Shown here piece by piece: positions 1 to 6,179 of a stretch of DNA of 6,179 bases. Numbering within the stretch: position 1 is the first letter of the stretch; each line of letters begins with the position of its first letter. Below the pieces are notes generated by a model. The model was not told the DNA's origin. It saw only the letters and a program-made list of their open reading frames with translations, and ran no database searches. Both the position numbers and the translations under genes were made by a program. The stretch is from CALZIK01 sp046756565 (GTDB lineage Bacteria > Acidobacteriota > Thermoanaerobaculia > Multivoradales > JAHEKO01), in NCBI GenBank assembly GCA_046756565.1, contig JBHHWO010000212.1, positions 1-6,179 on the forward strand, written 5' to 3'.

Positions 1-2409
1 GTCCGACGCGGGTGGACCCTCAGGCTCGAGGAAAACGCGGTTGGAGGTCACAAGTGACGGAATCGAGCCCGAGTATCCGGACGCGAGCCACGATTCCTCT
101 TCTAGATCTACGCGCACGATGGCGCCGGGCGCGGTGATCTTGTGCGGCGCCTCTTCGGTCTCATCCCCGTCCCCTGTTTCTTGGTCGTAAAAAGAGCCAA
201 GGGCGGTCAGCTCCAGGTGCTCGCGAACGAAGTCGACGCTAGCGCCCAGGGCCACCAGCGTGCCGCCGTCGCGGGTCCAGTCCTTGATTCGCTCGATGCC
301 GCTCTCGCCGAGCAGGCCCGCGAGGCCGTCGGGGGTGAACAGATGCGGAAGCACCAGGACGTTGTAGTCGTCGAGCGGCGTCGAGCCCATCGACGAGACC
401 CTTCGTGGTGTCGTTCGGATTCCGTACTGTTGGTCCAAGGTGTACCAGGTCCAACCGAACGAGTACCCGTGCACCGGCTGTTCCGCCAGGATCGCGATCT
501 TCGGCTCCTTGACGACGAAGCTGTCGTCTCCCGATCCCAGCGACGGAAACCCCTCTTCGGATAGTCCCGAGTCGACGCCCGCGACGTCGACACCGTATCG
601 CTCCGCCAGCTCACGAAGATCGTCGCCCACGACGTGGCTGTTCTGTCCGGCGCGAATCACGATCGAGCCTCCCGCAAAGGTGCGCTCACCCACACGGGAC
701 GGCTTCAGGACGACCGATCCGCGATGGCCCCGAGTCTTCAAGTGATAGAGCACCGCCAGGCCGGCGGTCTGATTGCCGTCGATCACCCAGCCGTAGGCCG
801 GGGCCTCGGGGAACGGCCGGGGGCTCGCCGCCGGTTCGGCGGTCACCTGGAGCGCAGTGGCGTCGGTCGTGGAATATCCTTCGACGTTGAACAGTAGCGG
901 CAGCGACCAGGCGGTGATGTCATAGAATCGGGGGTTACCACCCCGATCGAGCCTCTCTCGGGCCTGCTCGAGGAAAGCCTCCGAGATCGGAAGATCCGGC
1001 TCGAGAAGCACTCGAATCAGCCGGTTGCGCGGCTGCGCCGCCTCGACGACCCAGGTGCCCGCCGGGAATCGCCTGCGGCCAACGCTCGCTCCCGTCCGAT
1101 CGCGGACTCCTGAGAGCTGCGCGTCCGTGGAGAGCCGGCCGACCTCGACGCCGTTGCGCTCCAGCAGAGCGGCGAGCTCGGAGACCAGCCGGGGATCGCC
1201 GCCCGGTCCGAAGAGGTACCGGACGGTTCCCTTCTTGCCCTCCTCGATGGCTTCGCGATGGGCCGCGACGTATTCGGTCAGCAGCTCGCTTCGCTTCTCG
1301 GCGGCAAGACGCACAGCGGCCCAGGCGGCGGTGTACTGCTGGCCGAATGCGTCGGTCAGGGTACGCACGCTGTCATCAGCGCGGGTGATCGCCAGCCCCC
1401 GCGAGGAGCCCTGCTCGTAGAGCATGCCGACCGCGCCCTGGTAGCTGCCGTACGAGGTCGTGTAGCCGGGATAGAAGTAGTTGTAGCGCTCGCGGGTCAT
1501 GTACTCGAAGCCGGCCTGGTCGAACGCCCGCGCGTAGGCCTTGCCGAAGCGAGTAAACCATCTGCGCGCGAAGTCCGGGAAGAAAGGACCGTAGGGATCA
1601 GTGGCAGGGTCGAAATAGAACTCGACGTTCGAGCCCATCTCGTGGAGGTCGACGACGACCTGGGGCCGCCAGGCGCGAAACGTGGGAACACGAGCCTGGG
1701 TTTCCCTCTGGGTGTGCGCCCACCAGTCGCGGTTGGTATCGAAGAAGTAGTGCCCGGTTCGAAACGAGATCGCCTCCCAACCGTTGAAGTCGTTGCCCCA
1801 ATCGTCCCGCTCCGGGTTGGGAGCGCTGCCGAGTCGAGCATGATTGTGGTGGGCGAAGGCGTCGCGACCATCGGGATTCAGCATCGGATCCAGCAGCACG
1901 ACGACGTCGTCGAGCACCTTCCGGGTCTCCTCGTCGTCGCGGGTCACGAGGTGCTCGAGGAGTCGCAAGACCCCCTCGGCCCCGGAGAGCTCGAAGCCGT
2001 GAATCGAGCCCCCAAGCCAAGCGATCGCCGGCTGGGTATCGATGATCGCCGCCGCTTCGCTCGCCGAAAGGCCTCGAGGGTCCGCCAGCTTGCGGGCGTT
2101 CTCGCGGATCTCGTTGAGCCGCTGGTGGTTGGCTTCGGATGTGACCACCGCGAGCAACAGCCGCTTGCCTTCCCAGGATTCGCCCTGGTCGATGACCTTG
2201 ACGAGTGGCGAGCGTTCCGCCAGAGCTTCGAGGTAGAGCGCCATCTCTTGATGGACTGTGATCTTGAGCCCCTGAGGCCGGCCGACGATCGACTCGTACG
2301 AGAGGTCCGCCGCACCGGCGCTCAGTGGCAGCGCGGCCGTCGCTAAGGAGACGACCAGGCCGAGCGCGTGGCGTCTAGCCGTGAACCGAGGGAACCGAGA
2401 ATGGGTCAT
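1..2409 (-). CDS. Secreted M14-family zinc carboxypeptidase-like protein with C-terminal amidotransferase-like domain (3' end cut by window edge)
   Basis: The reverse strand is open without a stop from an ATG at 2409 to base 1 (803 codons), so the C-terminus is missing. An N-terminal signal peptide (basic RR at 12-13, hydrophobic stretch about 15-31, likely cleavage after AGA or AGAA near 33-34) indicates export. The M14 fold follows at about residues 38-370. The zinc motif HGFE gives H137 and E140, and the third ligand is H256 in DLHEMG. NPDGR is at 178-182, the substrate-binding NR pair in DTNRDW is N226-R227, and the probable catalytic glutamate is E332 in YEQGSSRG. The active site therefore looks intact, consistent with removal or cleavage of peptide residues outside the cytoplasm. 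Residues about 394-560 form a less clear middle region. Residues about 637-735 resemble a class I glutamine-amidotransferase-like fold (DDYNVLVLP, then GGTLVALG at 715-722) but contain no cysteine. The start is supported by AAGGAG 11 bases upstream and by the signal peptide. The true substrate is unknown. The gene is divergent from the VWFA-related gene. Confidence 0.92.
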   Translation of the reverse strand, partial: MTHSRFPRFTARRHALGLVVSLATAALPLSAGAADLSYESIVGRPQGLKITVHQEMALYLEALAERSPLVKVIDQGESWEGKRLLLAVVTSEANHQRLNEIRENARKLADPRGLSASEAAAIIDTQPAIAWLGGSIHGFELSGAEGVLRLLEHLVTRDDEETRKVLDDVVVLLDPMLNPDGRDAFAHHNHARLGSAPNPERDDWGNDFNGWEAISFRTGHYFFDTNRDWWAHTQRETQARVPTFRAWRPQVVVDLHEMGSNVEFYFDPATDPYGPFFPDFARRWFTRFGKAYARAFDQAGFEYMTRERYNYFYPGYTTSYGSYQGAVGMLYEQGSSRGLAITRADDSVRTLTDAFGQQYTAAWAAVRLAAEKRSELLTEYVAAHREAIEEGKKGTVRYLFGPGGDPRLVSELAALLERNGVEVGRLSTDAQLSGVRDRTGASVGRRRFPAGTWVVEAAQPRNRLIRVLLEPDLPISEAFLEQARERLDRGGNPRFYDITAWSLPLLFNVEGYSTTDATALQVTAEPAASPRPFPEAPAYGWVIDGNQTAGLAVLYHLKTRGHRGSVVLKPSRVGERTFAGGSIVIRAGQNSHVVGDDLRELAERYGVDVAGVDSGLSEEGFPSLGSGDDSFVVKEPKIAILAEQPVHGYSFGWTWYTLDQQYGIRTTPRRVSSMGSTPLDDYNVLVLPHLFTPDGLAGLLGESGIERIKDWTRDGGTLVALGASVDFVREHLELTALGSFYDQETGDGDETEEAPHKITAPGAIVRVDLEEESWLASGYSGSIPSLVTSNRVFLEPEGPPASD

Positions 2410-2538
2410 CGAGAGTAATACTCCTTGCCGGGGATGTTGTGCGATCAAGGTCAGGCGGAGATGATAACGCCTGGCTTCCCGCCGCTCGGAACGACCCTTG
2501 CAGCTTGGTTTGAGCGCACTCAGCCGCACCCACGTCTC
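2410..2538. promoter_or_regulatory. Divergent intergenic region with putative promoters for both flanking genes
   Basis: These 129 bp separate the starts of two oppositely oriented genes, so promoters for both should lie here unless they sit inside the coding regions. The most AT-rich patch is around 2460-2468. On the reverse strand 2461-2466 reads TATCAT, a 5-of-6 match to a sigma-70 type -10 box, but its best upstream partner, TTCCGA (2486-2491, 19-base spacer), is a poor -35. On the forward strand TTGTGC (2437-2442) and GATGAT (2460-2465) lie 17 bases apart, also a weak match. The two candidate -10 boxes overlap, which could couple transcription of the two genes. Promoter consensus in this organism is unknown, so the exact boxes are tentative. 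No clear operator palindrome or riboswitch-like structure was seen. Confidence 0.3.
2421..2426 (-). promoter_or_regulatory. Ribosome binding site of the M14 peptidase gene
   Basis: On the reverse strand this reads AAGGAG, a strong Shine-Dalgarno match, 11 bases before the ATG at 2409. The spacing is slightly long but acceptable. It helps fix the peptidase start. It is the only strong Shine-Dalgarno sequence at any of the three gene starts here. Confidence 0.6.
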
Positions 2539-4869
2539 ATGAAGAGAACCCAACAGCTCGTGGCGATTCTGGCTCTGGTCGCCTCGGCCGGAGTCGTCGG
2601 CTCCGATGCCCACGCTCAGTCCTTTGTCGAGGACATGTCCGTCACCGTGATCGAGGTGCCGGTACAGGTACTGCGAGATGGGGAGCCGATCCGAGGCCTG
2701 ACCCGAGACGACTTCGAGCTCTACGACCGCGGAGTCCGGCGGCAACTGGTCGCCTTCGACGTCATCGAAGCAAGTTCGCCGAGGGAGGCGCCGACGGGCG
2801 CTGGTAACACCAGGCGTCGGGCGGAGCCTCCGCCGGACTCGTCGGCGGGAGAGCCTGCCGCACGAGCCAGGCCTCCGGCGGTCGCTAGAGGGCGTCACCT
2901 CCTGTTCTTTTTCGATTTCCAGTTCTCCGCCGACTGGCGGTTACAGAAGTCCGTGGTCGCGGCTCGCAGGCTGACGAGGAGTGGGTTGGGTGAGGGTGAC
3001 CGGGCAGCGGTCGCCATGTACACGGGCACCGCCGGAGCCAACATTCTGGTCGGCTTCACGCGAGATCCGGCGGAAGTCGAGCTGGGACTGGCGTTCATCG
3101 AAGCTCTGATCGAGCGCAGGCCGAAGAGAATCCGTCTCGCTCGGCAGCGCTTGATCGAGTACTGGGCTGGCAGCGACACCGGCGATGGCGATGCGTCGGC
3201 TTCCGGCAATTGGGCCCGGCGCCGGCGATTGATGGAGCGCCTCGGCCCGGCGGCCGGCCTGGCGCTTTCCAAGGCTTCGCTTTCAGGCGAGGTCATGGGG
3301 CTGGCCGAGTATGACTCGATCGCCGGTCTCGATTCGGACGACCGCGGCGCCGGAGGCAGCCTGAGTGAGCGTCTGGTCGGCCCGCGCCTCGCGGACACGC
3401 GGACCACCTCGCTCGAACCGGAGCTCTCGCAAGTCAGAAAGCTCGGCATCGCGTTGGAGGAGTTGTCTACCCTGCTTGCCGACGTTCCGAGCCCCAAGCA
3501 CCTGTTCTATTTCTCACAGGGATTCTCGACGGCCTTGCTGACGACGCCCGAAACGCAGGGGCGCGCAGTGAGCCGGGCCAACAGGGGCCTGCGCGCCATG
3601 CAGGGCGCGGGCTGGGCGATTCAAGCGGTCGATCTCGACGGGATTCCCGACCCGCTCGCCCGTACCGGGCGGTCGGCCGAGAACTTCGGCGACCCTCAAC
3701 CGACGCAGTTCATCACCGGAGCCGGCCGCGGCCACCTCGAGCCGCCGGCCGGCCGAACCGGTTTCGACGCCGAGGCGCTCTTCTACATGGCCAGCGAGAC
3801 CGGAGGCCAGTTGTACGAGAACTTCAACAACGTCGAAGAGGCCGGGCGGCGGATCCTCCGCGCGACCTCAGTCACCTACCTGCTGGCGTTTCAGCCCGAA
3901 GATCTGGTTGCGGACGGCGCGCTTCACGAGCTCGAGGTCCGGCTGACATCGAAGATCCCGGGTGCGGTGGTTCTCCACCGGCCGGGATACGTTGCCCCGA
4001 CGCCGACCTTTGACGCCAGCGAGATCGAGTTGAGGATGCGCGAGGCCGCTCTTCTCGCCGGTGACGATCCGGTCGACGAGATCCGGGCCGCGACCTTGGT
4101 GGCCGTGCCCAGAGCACCGGCCGAGGGCCCGGCGCGAGTTCCGTTCATGGTCGAGCTGGATGGCGCCGATCTCGTCGACCAGCTCTACACCGGGAGACTC
4201 GAGATCGAGTTCCAGGCCTATGCCTTCGGGGCGGACGGCTCGGTGCTCGATTTTCTGACGCAAAGACTCACTCTCGATCCCGACAAGCTGGGAGAGCGAT
4301 TGACGCGGGATGGCCTCAAGCTCTCGGGCACCCTTCCGTTTCCGCCCGGTCGCCACCGGCTTAGGCTGCTGGTGCGAGAGTTGGAGAGCACGCGACTCTT
4401 TGCTCGCAGCCATCCGGTGGATGTGCTCTCGGCCGGTACCGCGCTCGCGCTCCAACCTCTGATTCTCGAATCCGCGCGAACCGGTGTATTGATCGAGACC
4501 GAGTCGGAGCGCTCGGGTTGGAAAGAGCTGGGCCTTCCGCCGGCGGCCATGGCTCCGACGCCTCGGGTCGAGATCGAGCCCGGCGATCAGCGGCCGCTGC
4601 TCCTGGTCTTTTATGTGCCGAGCGGCGCCGAGGTCGGCCTGAGCGTCCGGATTATCGATGGAGAGGGCCAGCCGGCGACGGGCGGCTCGATCACGGTCCG
4701 CGATCGTCTCCCGGACGCCGGAGACGGCAGCCAGCGGGTCGTGGGTCTTCTCGATACCGGCGGTCTCGCTCTCGGCGACTACCGCCTCGAGATGTCCGTT
4801 TCCGGCGCCGATGGAGCGCCGCTGGCCAGCTCGTCGGCCCCCTTCGCAGTCGTAGCACCGCCGGGCTAG
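2539..4869 (+). CDS. Exported VWFA-related domain protein with long C-terminal beta-rich extension
   Basis: A 776-residue protein. The start at 2539 is chosen because it opens a signal peptide (MKRT, hydrophobic core about 7-20, AHA cleavage site at 24-26). Upstream in-frame starts at TTG 2425 or ATG 2461 would bury it. No good Shine-Dalgarno precedes 2539. Residues 30-75 carry the N-terminal signature of the family (a V-rich strand, then GLTRDDFELYDRG at 53-65). A Pro/Ala/Arg-rich linker follows at about 78-118. The VWA-type fold starts at GRHLLFFFDFQFS (118-130) and continues through GDRAAVAMYTG near 153-163, KHLFYFSQGF (320-329), AIQAVDLDG (360-368), ASETGGQLYEN (418-428), YLLAFQP (447-453) and HRPGYVAP (480-487). 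This order matches VWFA-related proteins abundant in Acidobacteriota. Metal-site residues are partly replaced, and about 115 residues are inserted near 185-300. Residues 488-776 appear to form two beta-rich modules. There are no cysteines. The likely role is protein or surface binding rather than catalysis; the partner is unknown. It is probably co-transcribed with the next gene. Confidence 0.9.
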   Translation: MKRTQQLVAILALVASAGVVGSDAHAQSFVEDMSVTVIEVPVQVLRDGEPIRGLTRDDFELYDRGVRRQLVAFDVIEASSPREAPTGAGNTRRRAEPPPDSSAGEPAARARPPAVARGRHLLFFFDFQFSADWRLQKSVVAARRLTRSGLGEGDRAAVAMYTGTAGANILVGFTRDPAEVELGLAFIEALIERRPKRIRLARQRLIEYWAGSDTGDGDASASGNWARRRRLMERLGPAAGLALSKASLSGEVMGLAEYDSIAGLDSDDRGAGGSLSERLVGPRLADTRTTSLEPELSQVRKLGIALEELSTLLADVPSPKHLFYFSQGFSTALLTTPETQGRAVSRANRGLRAMQGAGWAIQAVDLDGIPDPLARTGRSAENFGDPQPTQFITGAGRGHLEPPAGRTGFDAEALFYMASETGGQLYENFNNVEEAGRRILRATSVTYLLAFQPEDLVADGALHELEVRLTSKIPGAVVLHRPGYVAPTPTFDASEIELRMREAALLAGDDPVDEIRAATLVAVPRAPAEGPARVPFMVELDGADLVDQLYTGRLEIEFQAYAFGADGSVLDFLTQRLTLDPDKLGERLTRDGLKLSGTLPFPPGRHRLRLLVRELESTRLFARSHPVDVLSAGTALALQPLILESARTGVLIETESERSGWKELGLPPAAMAPTPRVEIEPGDQRPLLLVFYVPSGAEVGLSVRIIDGEGQPATGGSITVRDRLPDAGDGSQRVVGLLDTGGLALGDYRLEMSVSGADGAPLASSSAPFAVVAPPG

Positions 4870-4896
4870 CTCTCGAAGCGGTAGGCTGTCTAGCAG

Positions 4897-6135
4897 ATGG
4901 CACATGGAAGTCGCGGTTTGCGCCGGGTGCTGGTCTGGGGAGGATGGAGCCTCGTGCTCCTGGTTGGCCTGTCGGCTCTTTTCATTGCGAGCTCGAACCG
5001 GTCCTACGCAAGAGCCATCCGCGAATTCGAATCGTGGGTCGGTCCGGCCGACCTGGCACGGTACGTCGGAGAGCCGATACCGGCCGAGCAGAATACGGCG
5101 ATCGCCGTTCCGCTTGCGGCGAAGGATGTAGTCCTCGATGCCGGCTGGGCGCTGGCTCCGGAGCCGGCCGCCTGGAGCGCCGCCGAAGCCGAAGAGGCCC
5201 GCAACGCACTGGCTCGCGAACAGCCCACAATCGAAGCCGTGGAGCGCGCACTGGCCCTTTCCGGCTGCAGGTGGCCGGCCGTGCAGGCGGAAGTGACGGC
5301 CTGGTCGATCCCGATGCTTGCCAGCTCGCGCCTCCTGCGCCTGATGGGCTTCGTGGGCGTCCTGGATGGCGATCGGTCTCAGATCCAACGGTCATTTCGA
5401 GACCTCGGAGAGCTGGCCGACTGTGTCTACACTCAGCCCGGCCTCGCCGGTTCTCTGGTCGCCAGCGCGGTCAGCCGCGCGCGGTTGGAGGTGGCGCGTG
5501 CGGCCCTGGCCAGCCCATCGACCGGTCCGGAGCTTCTGGATTGGCTCGCCACCGAGCTCGAAAGCTCCTTCGAGGTGGACCGGATCGCCTGGGCCCTCGG
5601 CTCCGAGGGGGCTTTTGCGCTGCACTTCGTCCAGAACCCGCAGCTTGCCGGAGCGGATCCGCAGAGCGGAGGGTTCTACTCGATTTTCTCCCGCCGCGTT
5701 GCCACCGATCTCGCGGACCGCTGGGTGGAGCTCAGCGCCTGGAGCGAGGAGCCGCTCGAAACGCTGCTGAGCAAGCCACGGCGGGAAGCGCAGAGCGGGG
5801 TCGCGGTCACCGGAGTCATCGCCGACATCATGCTCCCCAATCTGCGCGATGCTGTGGTGAAGCTGCGCACGCTCCGGGAGCTGACCGGGATTGCGTTGAC
5901 GGCTATCGAAGTACGCGGTCGCGGTCTGGAACATGGCAACTACGACGGCCCGCTCACCGCGCGGCACGACCTCGAGACGATTCGGGAGGCCGACGGAAGT
6001 GTCATGATCTTGGACCCGAAGCTCGAGAGGCTCCTGCGGCAGCACTACGCTCCCGCGGGCCCAGAGCCGTATCGCGGAATCGAAGCAACGCTTCAACTCA
6101 CGGTCTGGCGCCTGCCCGCGGCGGGTGGGCGCTGA
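4897..6135 (+). CDS. Membrane-anchored protein of unknown function, helical extracytoplasmic domain
   Basis: A 412-residue protein that I cannot assign to a named family. Basic residues R6, R9 and R10 precede one hydrophobic segment at about 11-31, which fits a signal anchor with the rest outside the cytoplasm; a cleaved signal peptide ending near ASS (31-33) is the alternative. Residues about 85-290 look alpha-helical and rich in Ala, Leu and Glu. The stretch at 146-204 (a helix ending in a GD pair at 158-159, then regularly spaced Leu/Ala, a QPGLAGSLV turn at 180-188 and a long Ala/Arg helix) resembles, by eye, repeat-like regions of uncharacterised exported proteins in Planctomycetota and Acidobacteriota. 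The C-terminal 330-412 part is more strand-like, with a short VMILDPK segment near 369-375. The only cysteines are C124 and C176, which could form a disulfide. The ATG lies 27 bp after the VWFA-related stop, with only a weak purine-rich GGTAGG upstream, suggesting one transcript. Base composition and third-position bias match the upstream gene, supporting a real gene. Confidence 0.82.
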   Translation: MAHGSRGLRRVLVWGGWSLVLLVGLSALFIASSNRSYARAIREFESWVGPADLARYVGEPIPAEQNTAIAVPLAAKDVVLDAGWALAPEPAAWSAAEAEEARNALAREQPTIEAVERALALSGCRWPAVQAEVTAWSIPMLASSRLLRLMGFVGVLDGDRSQIQRSFRDLGELADCVYTQPGLAGSLVASAVSRARLEVARAALASPSTGPELLDWLATELESSFEVDRIAWALGSEGAFALHFVQNPQLAGADPQSGGFYSIFSRRVATDLADRWVELSAWSEEPLETLLSKPRREAQSGVAVTGVIADIMLPNLRDAVVKLRTLRELTGIALTAIEVRGRGLEHGNYDGPLTARHDLETIREADGSVMILDPKLERLLRQHYAPAGPEPYRGIEATLQLTVWRLPAAGGR

Positions 6136-6179
6136 CGGAAGTTCGGCTGTTCCTCGCTGGCGTTGCCCGGGGGCTCTAG

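Noticed and set aside
1258..2346. Long plus-strand open frame (362 codons) opposite the peptidase gene
   Set aside because: It is antisense to a gene with clear M14 motifs and a signal peptide. Its translation shows no recognisable domain. Long stop-free antisense frames are expected in GC-rich coding DNA.
2425..2538. Upstream in-frame extension of the VWFA-related gene from TTG 2425 or ATG 2461
   Set aside because: It would place up to 38 residues before an evident signal peptide, and the TTG overlaps the ribosome binding site of the divergent gene. The start at 2539 explains export.
3721..3755. GC-rich near-palindromic stretch that could look like a hairpin or terminator
   Set aside because: It lies inside the VWFA-related coding region, has no following T-run and encodes an ordinary Gly/Pro/Arg loop. 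Chance palindromes are common at this base composition.
3868..5388. Long minus-strand open frame (506 codons) spanning the end of the VWFA-related gene and the start of the third gene
   Set aside because: It crosses two well-supported plus-strand genes and their junction. Its translation is low-complexity, rich in Arg, Gly, Gln and His, with no domain or credible start signal.
4518..6179. Plus-strand open frame (553 codons) overlapping the third gene in another frame
   Set aside because: Its product is dominated by Arg, Gly, Ser and Pro, typical of an out-of-frame reading of GC-rich DNA. The frame at 4897-6135 has a proper membrane segment and normal protein composition.
6125..6179. Possible GTG start of a further gene overlapping the end of the third gene
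   Set aside because: Only 55 bases are visible, there is no clear ribosome binding site, and the short translation shows no signal. It cannot be supported from this window.

Overview
The window is GC-rich, and codons in all three genes mostly end in G or C. It looks like a chromosomal fragment from an uncultured or little-studied bacterium. The best taxonomic hint is the second gene, a long 'VWFA-related domain' exported protein of a type especially abundant in Acidobacteriota. The first gene, a long secreted M14-type metallopeptidase with a C-terminal amidotransferase-like domain, is common in Acidobacteriota, Gemmatimonadota and Bacteroidota. An acidobacterial origin is therefore an inference from gene content, not a proven assignment.

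Layout: (i) 2409 down to 1, minus strand: a secreted M14-family zinc carboxypeptidase-like protein. It is open for 803 codons and cut by the left window edge. (ii) 2410-2538: a 129-bp divergent intergenic region that must hold the promoters of both flanking genes. (iii) 2539-4869, plus strand: a 776-residue exported VWFA-related protein. (iv) 4897-6135, plus strand: a 412-residue protein with one N-terminal membrane segment and no assigned function. It lies 27 bp after the previous gene and is probably co-transcribed with it. (v) 6136-6179: 44 bp in which I see no supported feature. I found no tRNA, rRNA, CRISPR array, insertion sequence, convincing terminator or other repeat.

All three products appear to act outside the cytoplasm: two have cleavable-type signal peptides and one has a signal anchor. 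The peptidase keeps the zinc and catalytic residues expected of M14 enzymes and probably cleaves extracellular or periplasmic peptides. The VWFA-related protein is more likely a binding or assembly protein than an enzyme. The third protein may be an envelope partner of the VWFA protein, but only position supports that. The two large exported proteins contain no cysteine in about 1,580 readable residues, and the third has exactly two. I do not see a clearly new system. The oddest parts are the cysteine-free amidotransferase-like domain, the weak metal site and large insertion in the VWFA protein, and the uncharacterised third protein.
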